DNA of 64,000 nucleotides from a virus, in the IMG/VR virus record IMGVR_UViG_3300030618_000009, positions 21,754-85,753 of that record; one strand, given 5' to 3'. A program made the position numbers and the translations under genes. Numbering within the stretch: position 1 is the stretch's first letter; each line of letters begins with the position of its first letter. The notes under the pieces were generated by a model. It saw only the letters and a program-made list of their open reading frames with translations. It did not search any database and had not been told where the DNA came from. Of this stretch, positions 23,330 to 30,288 are shown piece after piece.

Positions 23330-23773
23330 ATGACCTTTCGCAATAGCCTCGACGCCGAAGAACTCCCCGCCCTGTACGAAATCGAGAAGGGGTGCTTTGA
23401 AGCACCCTTTCTCTGGAGTCAAACGACCTTCAACAACTCCCTCCTCAAAGCTGCCAAAAAGAACAACGTCTGGGTCGCCGAAGAAAACGGCAAGATTCTG
23501 GGCTTCCTGCTGGCGGATAAAGAATTCGGCAAAGGCTACATCGACACCGTGGATGTTTCCCCCAAGGCACGCGGGAAGGGGATAGCGACCAAGCTCATTG
23601 GCATGTACGAGGCGGCAGCTAAGAAGCGCGGCCTTGCGGAGATCAAACTGGAGGTCAGTATCGAGAACCCGGCGCAGGTGTTGTACTTCAAGCTAGGCTA
23701 CCGGGTGACCGCATTCCGTCGCCACTACTACAAACTCCACTACCACGCGCTGACGATGGCTAAGAAACTTTAA
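23330..23773 (+). CDS. RimI-like GNAT N-acetyltransferase
   Basis: 147 residues covering a whole GNAT fold. The acetyl-CoA loop is VSPKARGKGIATKL near residues 77-90, followed by the typical LEVSIENPAQVLYFKLGYRVT segment with the substrate-side tyrosine. RimI relatives acetylate protein N-termini or small amines. Two further GNAT modules occur in the giant protein and one in the RelA/SpoT fusion. Its 3' end overlaps the convergent 23760-23990 gene. Confidence 0.85.
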   Translation: MTFRNSLDAEELPALYEIEKGCFEAPFLWSQTTFNNSLLKAAKKNNVWVAEENGKILGFLLADKEFGKGYIDTVDVSPKARGKGIATKLIGMYEAAAKKRGLAEIKLEVSIENPAQVLYFKLGYRVTAFRRHYYKLHYHALTMAKKL

Positions 23774-23990
23774 GCTTGCGGTTCATGCGAGCTTCGATGC
23801 TCACCATTTGGAATTTGCCGCCCAACACGTCCTGAATCTCGTGAATCTCCATCATGCGATTCCAGCATCGCATACGCTCTTCTTCGAGAGCATCCATCTT
23901 GGTGCTATACTCCGCGAAGGTGCGAAGCAAGGTTTCATTGCTCATCGTCCTGACGCCGTTGCAGAACCTTTTGCTAGGCAACTTCGTCAT
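23760..23990 (-). CDS. Small helical protein
   Basis: 76 residues from ATG 23990, which shares a base with the TAA of the upstream gene (TAATG). Mostly alpha-helical and charged (LEEERMRCWNRMMEI). A second in-frame ATG at 23945 is possible. No family. Confidence 0.55.
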   Translation of the reverse strand: MTKLPSKRFCNGVRTMSNETLLRTFAEYSTKMDALEEERMRCWNRMMEIHEIQDVLGGKFQMVSIEARMNRKLKVS

Positions 23991-24193
23991 TAGAGTTCCA
24001 CTCCGTCGTCCAGATACTTTTTCTCGCCGCAGAAACACTCGACCGTGGCGCTGTCGCCGAGGCCGCTCGGGACAAAGATGACTTTGCAATGTGCGCCCGA
24101 GAAGTCGGGCACAACCTTACAAGTCTTCCGGTGTTCCTCTTGCCAAGCGGAGTATTGCTCTACCTGCGTATCGTTCAGTGTGAAAGTCCTCAT
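23990..24193 (-). CDS. Small hypothetical protein
   Basis: 67 residues with CFCGEKK near the end and a Cys earlier (TCKVV, AHCKV), so metal binding is possible. The start is adjacent to an extended -10, so a leaderless mRNA is predicted. No family recognised. Confidence 0.6.
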   Translation of the reverse strand: MRTFTLNDTQVEQYSAWQEEHRKTCKVVPDFSGAHCKVIFVPSGLGDSATVECFCGEKKYLDDGVEL

Positions 24194-24199
24194 GCACCA

Positions 24200-24208
24200 A
24201 TCTTACCA
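24200..24208 (-). promoter_or_regulatory. Extended -10, leaderless start
   Basis: TGGTAAGAT on the minus strand, six bases before ATG 24193. Confidence 0.5.
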
Positions 24209-24475
24209 CGGGTGCGAGGCGGTAGTCAAAAAGGTTCCGATCTTGTTCTCGCGACCGCGCCAGCCGAGTGAGCGGGCCTTGGCGATGGTCTTGCGGTAGG
24301 AAAGTTTGTCGGGTACGAACTGGAACGCACGCTGATCCCTGATGGCGACTTTGTTCGTGCGGGCGTTAAACCCGAGCCAGCCTTCTAGGAGCCAGTAGCA
24401 CATGTAGTAGCAGAGATTGGGTTGTTTGGCGTCCGCCGTGCGCTTGCTTCCGCAGACTTGGCAACAGGGAATCAT
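24203..24475 (-). CDS. Small hypothetical protein with N-terminal Cys cluster
   Basis: 90 residues. MIPCCQVCGSK and a further Cys in NLCYYMCYW could bind zinc. The start abuts the stop of the next upstream gene without a gap. The 3' end runs over the -10 region of the downstream gene. Confidence 0.6.
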   Translation of the reverse strand: MIPCCQVCGSKRTADAKQPNLCYYMCYWLLEGWLGFNARTNKVAIRDQRAFQFVPDKLSYRKTIAKARSLGWRGRENKIGTFLTTASHPW

Positions 24476-24751
24476 TTAGCGTCTCGCGTACAGCCAAGCG
24501 CCGTGTGGGTCAACGGTGCTGATGTCCACGGTCGCCAGAGTCGAACGAACGCCCTTGGCAGGCGTCTTCCAGCCCGCTGCCTTGTAGATGTTGCCGTTGG
24601 CGTCAACGAAGCAATATACGCTGCGGCTATTGCTGCCCCGCATGGTCTGGACGATGCGTGTGTATTTGATGCCTTCGCGCTCGATCAGGAAGGTGTAGCC
24701 GATGCTGTTGAATTTCACGTTGAGGGCGGTGATGAATTCCGTGTTCGTCAT
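24476..24751 (-). CDS. Hypothetical protein
   Basis: 91 residues, mixed alpha/beta, with a central YTRIVQTMRGSNSRSVYCFVDANGNIYKA stretch that looks like a compact beta-sheet domain. Family not identified. Promoter predicted immediately upstream; the 24194-24475 genes follow on the same transcript. Confidence 0.65.
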   Translation of the reverse strand: MTNTEFITALNVKFNSIGYTFLIEREGIKYTRIVQTMRGSNSRSVYCFVDANGNIYKAAGWKTPAKGVRSTLATVDISTVDPHGAWLYARR

Positions 24752-24757
24752 ACCCCT

Positions 24758-24763
24758 ATTATA
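24758..24763 (-). promoter_or_regulatory. -10 element, leaderless start
   Basis: TATAAT on the minus strand six bases before ATG 24751, preceded by GGG rather than TGn. Confidence 0.55.
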
Positions 24764-24819
24764 CCCAAAAATAGACGAGAATCGATAGGATTTTAGAGGT
24801 TTATTGCCTCTGTTTTCAG

Positions 24820-25656
24820 CTACCTACGCGGTGAATTGACGTTGATCGTCATCGAGCCGTCACCGCTGGTAAAGCTGGCGCTTTTCTGACCGAACTGTTT
24901 GTCGATAGCGCCTAAGCAGTCGTCACGGTAGCAACTTTTCGTGCTCGGCTTGTCGTAGTCGTGTTCGATCTTAGGCGGCGGGTTGCTCTCCATTTGCCGC
25001 TGCGCTTCCCGTGGAATACTTTGATACGCATGTCCGACCGTGGTCGTGGTTACCGCCTCTACTTCTCCGTTGGAATCCGTTTCCACCACCTGCACGGGCT
25101 GCGCTGCAACGGCGGCTATCGGGGGAGGAAGCGCGGCTGCGGCAGGAGCAGGCTCGTCTGGAATGACGGGCGCTGGTGCCGCGAACAAATTGGCCGTTGC
25201 CATGTTGAACTCCTCGGTGCTGACCATGATCTGTTCCATCTGCCTGATCTGTTCACCTTGCATGACAATGGTCCGTTCGTTGTTGTACATCCTGATCTGT
25301 TCGGGAGTCGGACCACCAAGATCGTTGCGGACACTGTAGGCAGTGATGAACACGAACAGCGCGGTGATTCCGCCTATGAACTTTAGCCAACCGTACTTTG
25401 CGGCGGCTTCCACTTTCGGGACGGTCTCAAGAGCCTTGTCGCTGAGGTCTTTCACGCCTTTCCACGCGGGATCGTGGTTCTTTATTTCGTCATTAGCCCC
25501 GTCGCGGGCGGTGCTGCTGGTGTCCTCGCCTCCCTTTTGAGAGTCATGCTCAGCTTGCTGCCCCTCGTCAGGATCAGTGACGGCTTTGCTGGCATTCTGC
25601 GTGAATTTATTTTCGAGGTTCTCGCGGATATTGGAGAGGACACTCCAGAAACTCAT
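24820..25656 (-). CDS. Single-pass membrane protein with coiled coil and Pro/Ala-rich stalk
   Basis: 278 residues. A polar N-terminal 85 residues, one transmembrane segment (WLKFIGGITALFVFITAY), a short helical region (IRQMEQIMVSTEEF), a Pro/Ala-rich extension and a C-terminal part with two Cys (SCYRDDCLG). A spanin-like or anchoring role is possible but unproven. It is coupled by a four-base overlap to the small membrane protein upstream, and a lipoprotein gene comes before that one. Ends with TAG. Confidence 0.65.
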   Translation of the reverse strand: MSFWSVLSNIRENLENKFTQNASKAVTDPDEGQQAEHDSQKGGEDTSSTARDGANDEIKNHDPAWKGVKDLSDKALETVPKVEAAAKYGWLKFIGGITALFVFITAYSVRNDLGGPTPEQIRMYNNERTIVMQGEQIRQMEQIMVSTEEFNMATANLFAAPAPVIPDEPAPAAAALPPPIAAVAAQPVQVVETDSNGEVEAVTTTTVGHAYQSIPREAQRQMESNPPPKIEHDYDKPSTKSCYRDDCLGAIDKQFGQKSASFTSGDGSMTINVNSPRR

Positions 25657-25910
25657 GCTGGTTTCCTTGTCTCAGTCATCCCACCCGCACCGATAACCGC
25701 AGCGATGGGGCTGGCGATGGAGATTGCGATGCCGATGTTGTCCGCCGACTCATGACCGATCACCAGCGAGGCGAGCACGCCCAAAACCATTGGGATTATG
25801 AACCCCAAAACGGCGTACCCGAAGGCTTTCCAGCGAGTCTGGCTCATGTAGATGCAACGAATTAACATCACGAGACAAACGCAGTCGAGAAGAAACAGAA
25901 ATGTGTTCAT
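25653..25910 (-). CDS. Small three-helix membrane protein
   Basis: 85 residues with three hydrophobic segments (FLFLLDCVCLVMLIRCIY, AVLGFIIPMVLGVLASLVI, IGIAISIASPIAAVIGAGG). Size and topology match class I holins. Overlaps both neighbours by four bases. Confidence 0.6.
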   Translation of the reverse strand: MNTFLFLLDCVCLVMLIRCIYMSQTRWKAFGYAVLGFIIPMVLGVLASLVIGHESADNIGIAISIASPIAAVIGAGGMTETRKPA

Positions 25911-26110
25911 AGCACGTCCTTTGATTTGCAGTTTGGGTCTTCTTTGACGAAGGTGCCGTTGTCTTTCAGGATGTAGTCGCAGCCATCTTCCCCGTGAAGC
26001 ATGGTAGTCCCGTCCGCTCGTTTGTAAAATCGGGGATTGGGTTTAACGTCGTTACAGGCTACGGTCAGCCCGCAGAGAATCAAGACAGCAAAGACCACGA
26101 TTTGCTTCAT
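25907..26110 (-). CDS. Small lipoprotein
   Basis: 67 residues from ATG 26110. A short positive start, a hydrophobic run (IVVFAVLILCGLTVAC) and a Cys suitable for lipidation, although Thr at -3 is not ideal for a lipobox. The mature part is about 50 polar residues. An outer-membrane spanin-like role beside the two membrane genes is possible. The alternative ATG 26117-26119 overlaps the -10 element and is less likely. Confidence 0.6.
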   Translation of the reverse strand: MKQIVVFAVLILCGLTVACNDVKPNPRFYKRADGTTMLHGEDGCDYILKDNGTFVKEDPNCKSKDVL

Positions 26111-26117
26111 GAGGACC

Positions 26118-26126
26118 ATTATACCA
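26118..26126 (-). promoter_or_regulatory. Extended -10, leaderless start
   Basis: TGGTATAAT on the minus strand, seven bases before ATG 26110. It would drive the lipoprotein, three-helix and single-pass membrane genes. Confidence 0.6.
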
Positions 26127-26157
26127 CAGTTATTGGATGCGGCTATGCACGAAGGTG

Positions 26158-26376
26158 CTATGCGAAAAGCTTGAGGTAGGCGTCCTTTTGGGTGCTCTGT
26201 TTGTTCAGAGGATGTTCGTCGGTCCACTCGACTTCGCGGGACGTGATCTCCATGACCTGAGGGTTGATGCAGTCGTTGGGGTAGTTCGCGTTCTCAAGAG
26301 TTTCCGCGATCTCGTTCATCGTCAGGTTGTCGTGGTTCACAATCAGCACTTCGATCTTGAATACTTTCGTTCTCAT
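26158..26376 (-). CDS. Small conserved-looking phage protein
   Basis: 72 residues from ATG 26376 with GAGAGGA upstream. Compact alpha/beta pattern (KIEVLIVNHDNLTMNEIAETL, YPNDCINPQVMEI). Unknown function. It overlaps the frame-shifted ART-like gene by 83 bases. Confidence 0.65.
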   Translation of the reverse strand: MRTKVFKIEVLIVNHDNLTMNEIAETLENANYPNDCINPQVMEITSREVEWTDEHPLNKQSTQKDAYLKLFA

Positions 26377-26685
26377 GGTTCCTCTCTTCGTTCTGGTTCA
26401 TCAGCGCGTACTGGAGCCTCATGCGACCCGCTTCTGTGTCGGGCACCAGATTGCCGTCGATGGTAAAGAATCCTCGCTCATCAATCTCAACGCCAGACCG
26501 CTTAGGGGTCTCGACGATCACGGGCTCGAAGTCCCGCTTGAACATTCCAGCGGGCGGCTTAGGTAACGGCCCGCACTCCTTCTCCCACTCCTCTCAAGGT
26601 CTTTCTTCTTGATCCAGTACGGGGCCAAACCTTCGGTTCTGATCTTCTCGTAGTTTTCGGCAGACGTGTAGTGGTAGCCGATCAT
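26294..26685 (-). pseudogene. Frame-shifted ADP-ribosyltransferase-like gene
   Basis: From ATG 26685 the frame reads MIGYHYTSAENYEKIRTEGL...WIKKKDLE, the start of an ART-like fold, and then runs into nonsense. A single-base shift near 26600 switches into a frame that reads EWEKECGPLPKPPAG and continues into MFKRDFEPVIVE... to 26294. The two halves together make a coherent protein of about 130 residues. A TGA separates the second frame from any upstream start. A real mutation, an assembly error or a programmed shift are all possible. ATG 26685 overlaps the upstream stop (ATGA). Confidence 0.55.
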
Positions 26686-26843
26686 AAATTTCGGATTCGC
26701 TTTCCGTCCACTCGAACAAACTGCCGCAGGGGTCGCCCGCATTGAGGACAAGGAGCGGGGTTCTTGGCCCAAATCGCAAGGCAGTGCGGATATCCAGCGG
26801 GCAGGTCTTCCCAGACTTCGCAATGTGTGCGAGAGCAACTCAT
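26682..26843 (-). CDS. Zinc-ribbon-like microprotein
   Basis: 53 residues. CPQCGRPL and two earlier Cys/His-containing stretches (SCSRTHCEVW, GYPHC) suggest a zinc ribbon. Coupled by ATGA overlaps at both ends. Confidence 0.6.
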   Translation of the reverse strand: MSCSRTHCEVWEDLPAGYPHCLAIWAKNPAPCPQCGRPLRQFVRVDGKRIRNL

Positions 26844-26989
26844 TTCTTCCACACCAACCACGTGACGCGGTGCTTCGGAGGATGAGGCGGGGCGAAGATT
26901 GCTCGCACCAGCACAGCTACCATCCAGAGCACACACCAGACCAGCACAGCGGAAAGGGCATAACCAATGAAGGCTGCGGGTCGTTTCAT
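26840..26989 (-). CDS. Single-pass membrane microprotein
   Basis: 49 residues, MKRPAAFIGYALSAVLVWCV onwards: one long hydrophobic helix, a positive N-terminus and a basic tail (PPKHRVTWLVWKK). The stop TGA overlaps the next ATG. First gene of the coupled minus-strand chain. Confidence 0.6.
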   Translation of the reverse strand: MKRPAAFIGYALSAVLVWCVLWMVAVLVRAIFAPPHPPKHRVTWLVWKK

Positions 26990-26994
26990 GCTTT

Positions 26995-27003
26995 ATTGTA
27001 CCA
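26995..27003 (-). promoter_or_regulatory. Extended -10, leaderless start
   Basis: TGGTACAAT on the minus strand, five bases before ATG 26989. Confidence 0.5.
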
Positions 27004-27013
27004 CGACGTTAGG

Positions 27014-27253
27014 TTACAACACAGACCATTGAACGTTGGAGCCCGGAGCGGGGCGACGGCTGCCACACTTGGAGCAGTAGATGTCGGGTTCTCCCGACAA
27101 TTGGACGAACGTATGCGAACAGTCGTTACGTGCCATTTCGATGTTGCACTCAACGCAGATGGGACGTTGGTTTACGTGCAGGTCGAAAAGCGTCTGTACG
27201 CGAATACCGCAGCCGGGGCATTCCCAGATGAAAAGTTCAGTCAATGTGCTCAT
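27014..27253 (-). CDS. Double zinc-ribbon protein
   Basis: 79 residues with three CxxC knuckles (CPGC, CVEC, CSKC) plus CSHTF, enough for two zinc ions. Probably nucleic-acid or protein binding. Its start overlaps the upstream stop by four bases. Confidence 0.65.
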   Translation of the reverse strand: MSTLTELFIWECPGCGIRVQTLFDLHVNQRPICVECNIEMARNDCSHTFVQLSGEPDIYCSKCGSRRPAPGSNVQWSVL

Positions 27254-27813
27254 TTCTTCTCCAGTCCCAGTCGCTTCATAGTTTCCTTGGTCCTACCGCA
27301 GTCGGCGCATGGCGACGGTCCACATTTACCGCTGCGACCTTCCTGTGGCTTATAGTCCCCGTAATTATGGCGGACGAGCCGAGCCAACTTGACGAGAGCT
27401 TCGTCGAAGGTTTTACCGCCGCAATCCAGCTTCCAGTCGTGGTAGTTGAGTTCGCCTGTATTCACGTCCCAATCAGCATTGATCTCTCCCGCCATGTAGC
27501 CGTACTCCACGGAACCAAACTCCAGCCAGCACTCAACGTTCACGTTCTTTTTGGGGTCGTTGGTGACTCGCTTACCATCGGTCTTGGCGTAGTGGACGCT
27601 GAGATTCTCGGTGATGGCGGGTACGGGCATGTGCCGCATGTACCAATAACATTTGCCGCTGCGATCTCGGGAGACGAGGAAGCCCGCCGCTTCCATCTTG
27701 TCCGCCCGTTTTGGCGTAATTGGATTACGGATCATCCGTTGGAACTTGGGGTGGTAGTAGAGAAACCACCAAGCGTCATAGGCGTTGCTGATTGTGTGAT
27801 AGCGTTTCTTCAT
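27250..27813 (-). CDS. Hypothetical phage protein
   Basis: 187 residues from ATG 27813, which forms an ATGA overlap with the upstream stop. Aromatic-rich N-terminal half and a C-terminal CGPSPCADCGRTKE knuckle. The central part (VNVECWLEFGSVEYGYMAGEI) looks like a beta-sheet. Family unknown. Confidence 0.65.
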   Translation of the reverse strand: MKKRYHTISNAYDAWWFLYYHPKFQRMIRNPITPKRADKMEAAGFLVSRDRSGKCYWYMRHMPVPAITENLSVHYAKTDGKRVTNDPKKNVNVECWLEFGSVEYGYMAGEINADWDVNTGELNYHDWKLDCGGKTFDEALVKLARLVRHNYGDYKPQEGRSGKCGPSPCADCGRTKETMKRLGLEKK

Positions 27814-27962
27814 AATGGATACCATCTCTCTTCGAATTGCTCGATAGCCGCCGTCAGGCGCTCGATGAGGTCATGCTCTTCGTCCGTGACCTCTGCCTTG
27901 CCAGTCAGGGTAAACAGCCTCTCGATAGCGGCTTCGTTTTCTTCCTCAGTCAATATTACCAT
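27810..27962 (-). CDS. Small acidic helical protein
   Basis: 50 residues from ATG 27962 with AAGGGA upstream. Two amphipathic acidic helices (EEENEAAIERLF, EEHDLIERLTAAIEQFEE). Coupled at both ends. Confidence 0.6.
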   Translation of the reverse strand: MVILTEEENEAAIERLFTLTGKAEVTDEEHDLIERLTAAIEQFEERWYPL

Positions 27963-28048
27963 CAGTGCTTCCCTTTCATCTTCTTTCCCTGTGGGTTGAT
28001 GATGACGCGGTGGTAGGTGCCGCAACATGGACACCCCCGCCGAATCAC
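27962..28048 (-). CDS. 28-residue zinc-knuckle microprotein
   Basis: Starts at GTG 28048, overlapping the upstream TGA (GTGA), and ends in TGATG with the next gene. CPCCGTYHRV supplies Cys and His ligands and the tail is basic. The tight coupling at both ends is the main argument that it is real. Confidence 0.45.
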   Translation of the reverse strand: MIRRGCPCCGTYHRVIINPQGKKMKGKH

Positions 28049-28329
28049 TTTTGGTCGCTTGGGATTTGATTGCATGGTTCGTCCTTGAGGAATTCCTCCA
28101 ACGCCACTTCGACATCCGTAGGGTGCGTGCCCCACGGATCGGCGATCATGAGCCAGAACCGCAGGCCCAGCAAGTAGAATTCAAACTCCCAGTCTTGGCT
28201 ATGGTTGTCGTACCCCAGCCTGATGTTGATGAGGTTGAAGTCCACCCAGCCGTATTGTTTGCGATGGGTGATCTCGTGCCATTGACCTGCCGAGAACCCC
28301 GCTGTCCAGTATTTGCTATACCCGAGCAT
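28045..28329 (-). CDS. Hypothetical phage protein
   Basis: 94 residues, aromatic and beta-rich (WTAGFSAGQWHEITHRKQYGW, LGLRFWLMIADPW). No family recognised. Overlaps neighbours by a few bases. Confidence 0.65.
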   Translation of the reverse strand: MLGYSKYWTAGFSAGQWHEITHRKQYGWVDFNLINIRLGYDNHSQDWEFEFYLLGLRFWLMIADPWGTHPTDVEVALEEFLKDEPCNQIPSDQK

Positions 28330-28516
28330 TCTTCTTTACCTCCGTGCCCTTCTTGTTCTTCTTTTTAATACCGCTCGCGTTGCCCTTGGAGGCACGGGAG
28401 CCGTGGCATGAGTTGCGATAAACCTTCTTGCGGCGTGCTTCCTTAGGACGCATGGAGCAGAAGATACAGTCGGGACGATGCCCGTGGCGATTAGCGTGTG
28501 CATTGCCTGATCCCAT
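28316..28516 (-). CDS. Small basic Cys/His protein
   Basis: 66 residues, very basic, with CIFC and a later SCHGS that could make a zinc knuckle. The Lys-rich tail (GIKKKNKKGTEVKKNARV) suggests nucleic-acid binding. 14-base overlap with the next gene. Confidence 0.55.
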   Translation of the reverse strand: MGSGNAHANRHGHRPDCIFCSMRPKEARRKKVYRNSCHGSRASKGNASGIKKKNKKGTEVKKNARV

Positions 28517-28525
28517 GGCTCCCCC

Positions 28526-29185
28526 TTAGTCCCAGAGGGACTGGAAATGCTTTGCGAACAAAGCCAGCCCCTCCTCAAGAATAGCCTGATCCCGCGCTTC
28601 CAGAGCCCGCAGAGCGACGAAGTGATCGTCCTTGACCTTAGCCCATGCCTCGGGACTTACGCCCACAGGACGGCGGCTAGGGTAGGGACCGAGTTCCTTC
28701 TCGTAGATGCAGTCGTCGAGGCGGTTGCTTGCCTCGAACCCGGCGATCATCTTCTCCATGATGACATCCCAACGGGCAGTCGCGATTGCGAACGCCTCAT
28801 CGGTGTAGTTGCCAGTCTCGTCGATGTACTCGGGACCTTCCGGGAACGCAGCCATGGGCACGCCGTGCTTGTGCTCCTTGAGGTAGCGGAGAGCCTGTGG
28901 CAGCCAGCCAGCGAGGTAGGAGTCTAGGCCCCAAGTGTCGCGTGGTGCCCAGCCTCGGGCTCCGCGCTGAATGAACCACTTGATGGCGTAGTAAGTGTTC
29001 TCGGGAAACTCACGGATGTGCTTGATTCCACGGCGAATAGTCCGGTACGCCGTTGTGTACCACGGGTCGGGGTTGTCGTAGAGAAAATCGGGGTCCCAAG
29101 GCACAGTACGAGCGTAGGTCTTGGGGGTGGGGATAGGGCGATTGCGGAGGAAGCAATCAAGCTTCCGCCAGATAGATACGGTCAT
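28526..29185 (-). CDS. Hypothetical phage protein
   Basis: 219 residues, Trp- and Tyr-rich N-terminal half (DPDFLYDNPDPWYTTAYRTI) and a helical C-terminal half. No known motif. The start ATG 29185 has AGGAACT upstream; a copy of the promoter-like motif lies 80-100 bases upstream inside the GIY-YIG gene. Confidence 0.65.
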   Translation of the reverse strand: MTVSIWRKLDCFLRNRPIPTPKTYARTVPWDPDFLYDNPDPWYTTAYRTIRRGIKHIREFPENTYYAIKWFIQRGARGWAPRDTWGLDSYLAGWLPQALRYLKEHKHGVPMAAFPEGPEYIDETGNYTDEAFAIATARWDVIMEKMIAGFEASNRLDDCIYEKELGPYPSRRPVGVSPEAWAKVKDDHFVALRALEARDQAILEEGLALFAKHFQSLWD

Positions 29186-29250
29186 GTCGAGGAGTTCCTT
29201 TGGTCTCCTAAAGCGTCCTTGACATGATGTTCTCCTCGGGGTGGTTAAAT

Positions 29251-29817
29251 TTAATCGCCAATATTTATGATACTGGAAGTTGGGAAAATGTCAAACTTTT
29301 TCTTTCGAGCGATGCCAATGTTGCGACGATGCGATTCCGATTTGGGCTTGCCCTTGAGGGCTAAGCTTGTATTTCTACGGGCTTCCTCCGACTGTACGAC
29401 GCCGAGGGCATTCTTCTTACCCATCATGGACTGCCTCGTTCTTTGACGAGTTGCCTCACTTATAACCCTGCGGTTTCTAGCTTCACTCAATTTTCTACGT
29501 GTTATCGTCGTAGGAATTCCGCCCTCGCCTCCGAGGGTGAGGTTGTAGCCGCATTCGGGATCATGAGAACGAAACAATTGGATAAACAGCTTCTCCTGAG
29601 CGTTTCGTTCTTCCTTGTCCTGTATGGGGAGAGTTAGAGCGTCCCATTCAAATGAATTTAGACCATATTTCCTGAGGGCATTGTGGAAATACGTCTTACT
29701 ACCGCAGCGAAGGGCAAGACACTCATGTCGGTTACGTCGCCTTTCCAAAGGCCAAGTTGTCTGTCCGATGTATCGCTTAATTTTTCCATCGACAGCGTGA
29801 GAAGCTACGTAAATCAT
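29251..29817 (-). CDS. GIY-YIG homing endonuclease with NUMOD3-type DNA-binding repeats
   Basis: 188 residues from ATG 29817. The nuclease half has IYVASHAVDGKIKRYIGQTT, the Arg in LERRRNRH and the Glu in NAQEKLFIQLF, followed by GYNLTLGGEGG. The C-terminal half carries NUMOD3-like helices (TRRKLSEARNRR, SEEARRNTSLALKGK, SHRRNIGIARKKK) that recognise the target site. It lies directly downstream of a tRNA-like RNA, a typical homing location. The promoter-like motif sits right before its start. Confidence 0.88.
   Translation of the reverse strand: MIYVASHAVDGKIKRYIGQTTWPLERRRNRHECLALRCGSKTYFHNALRKYGLNSFEWDALTLPIQDKEERNAQEKLFIQLFRSHDPECGYNLTLGGEGGIPTTITRRKLSEARNRRVISEATRQRTRQSMMGKKNALGVVQSEEARRNTSLALKGKPKSESHRRNIGIARKKKFDIFPTSSIINIGD
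29267..29288 (-). promoter_or_regulatory. Promoter-like motif inside the GIY-YIG 3' end
   Basis: TTTTCCCAACTTCCAGTATCA on the minus strand, pointing to the 28526-29185 gene. Confidence 0.4.
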
Positions 29818-29820
29818 ACA

Positions 29821-29844
29821 TAATAATACTGAAAGTCGTGGAAT
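29821..29844 (-). promoter_or_regulatory. Phage promoter-like motif of the GIY-YIG gene
   Basis: ATTCCACGACTTTCAGTATTA on the minus strand, ending a few bases before ATG 29817. One of the best copies of the motif. Confidence 0.5.
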
Positions 29845-29860
29845 AAAGAGAGGAGAATTT

Positions 29861-30060
29861 TGGGAGCCTCGGAGGGATTCGAACCCTCGACCTCGGCGTA
29901 AGTTCACCGCGTGCTGTCCGTTCGAGAACCTAGTTTCCCATATTCAGCTAACGTACTGAGGTTAAAGAACAAAACTGCTTCTTTTGCTCACAATTGCTGA
30001 CCTGTGACTGGAGAATCACTGGGTCTTTTGTTCCGTCTGTCCGCCCACACCATCAAGGCT
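29861..30060 (-). tRNA. tRNA-like RNA with encoded CCA, about 200 nt, 5' part uncertain
   Basis: The 3' end is clear on the minus strand: a T-arm GAGGG-TTCGAAT-CCCTC, acceptor strand CGAGGCT, discriminator C and encoded CCA (29861-29863). The only upstream sequence that pairs fully with CGAGGCT is AGCCTTG at 30054-30060, which makes the molecule 200 nt. Between them are an eight-bp helix (GAACAAAA with TTTTGTTC), nested GACC/GGTC and GTGA/TCAC stems, and TCAG/CTGA. A normal D-arm and anticodon arm could not be fitted. It could be a tRNA with an insertion, a reduced tmRNA-like RNA or a degenerate tRNA. No tmRNA tag sequence was found. Confidence 0.45.
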
Positions 30061-30096
30061 ACACCACGAACAGGAGCGGATTTCCCTGCTCACAAA

Positions 30097-30121
30097 GTAG
30101 ATACTTGAAGTCGGGGAAATT
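30097..30121 (-). promoter_or_regulatory. Promoter-like motif before the tRNA-like RNA
   Basis: ATTTCCCCGACTTCAAGTATC on the minus strand, about 40 bases before the inferred RNA 5' end. Confidence 0.45.
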
Positions 30122-30140
30122 CGCAACAACTATTTTAACA

Positions 30141-30176
30141 AGAAAATAGCGGAAGTGGAGCGAGGGCCACTTCCGC
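30141..30176 (-). terminator. Rho-independent terminator
   Basis: Ten-bp stem GCGGAAGTGG with CCACTTCCGC, eight-base loop, followed on the minus strand by TATTTTCTTG. It ends the transcript of the glycan-modification genes. The rest of 30177-30288 holds no gene that I can see. Confidence 0.6.
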
Positions 30177-30288
30177 CTAAGAGAGGTAATCAGCATCTCG
30201 CTTGATGGCTTACCGTGCCAGTCGGTTCTACCCTGAAGGGGCAGCCCATTAGAAGCTACGGCAGCAAGGTATGCTAAAGAGTTTGAAA

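Noticed and set aside
29821-29844. T7-like promoter similarity (TAATAC...) in the reverse complement of the motif
   Set aside because: The similarity covers only the first six bases, and the motif is consistently oriented the other way relative to genes.
29861-30060. Standard tmRNA
   Set aside because: No alanine-type tag or LAA-stop reading frame and no G-U pair in the acceptor stem; length is also short. Kept only as one possibility for the tRNA-like RNA.
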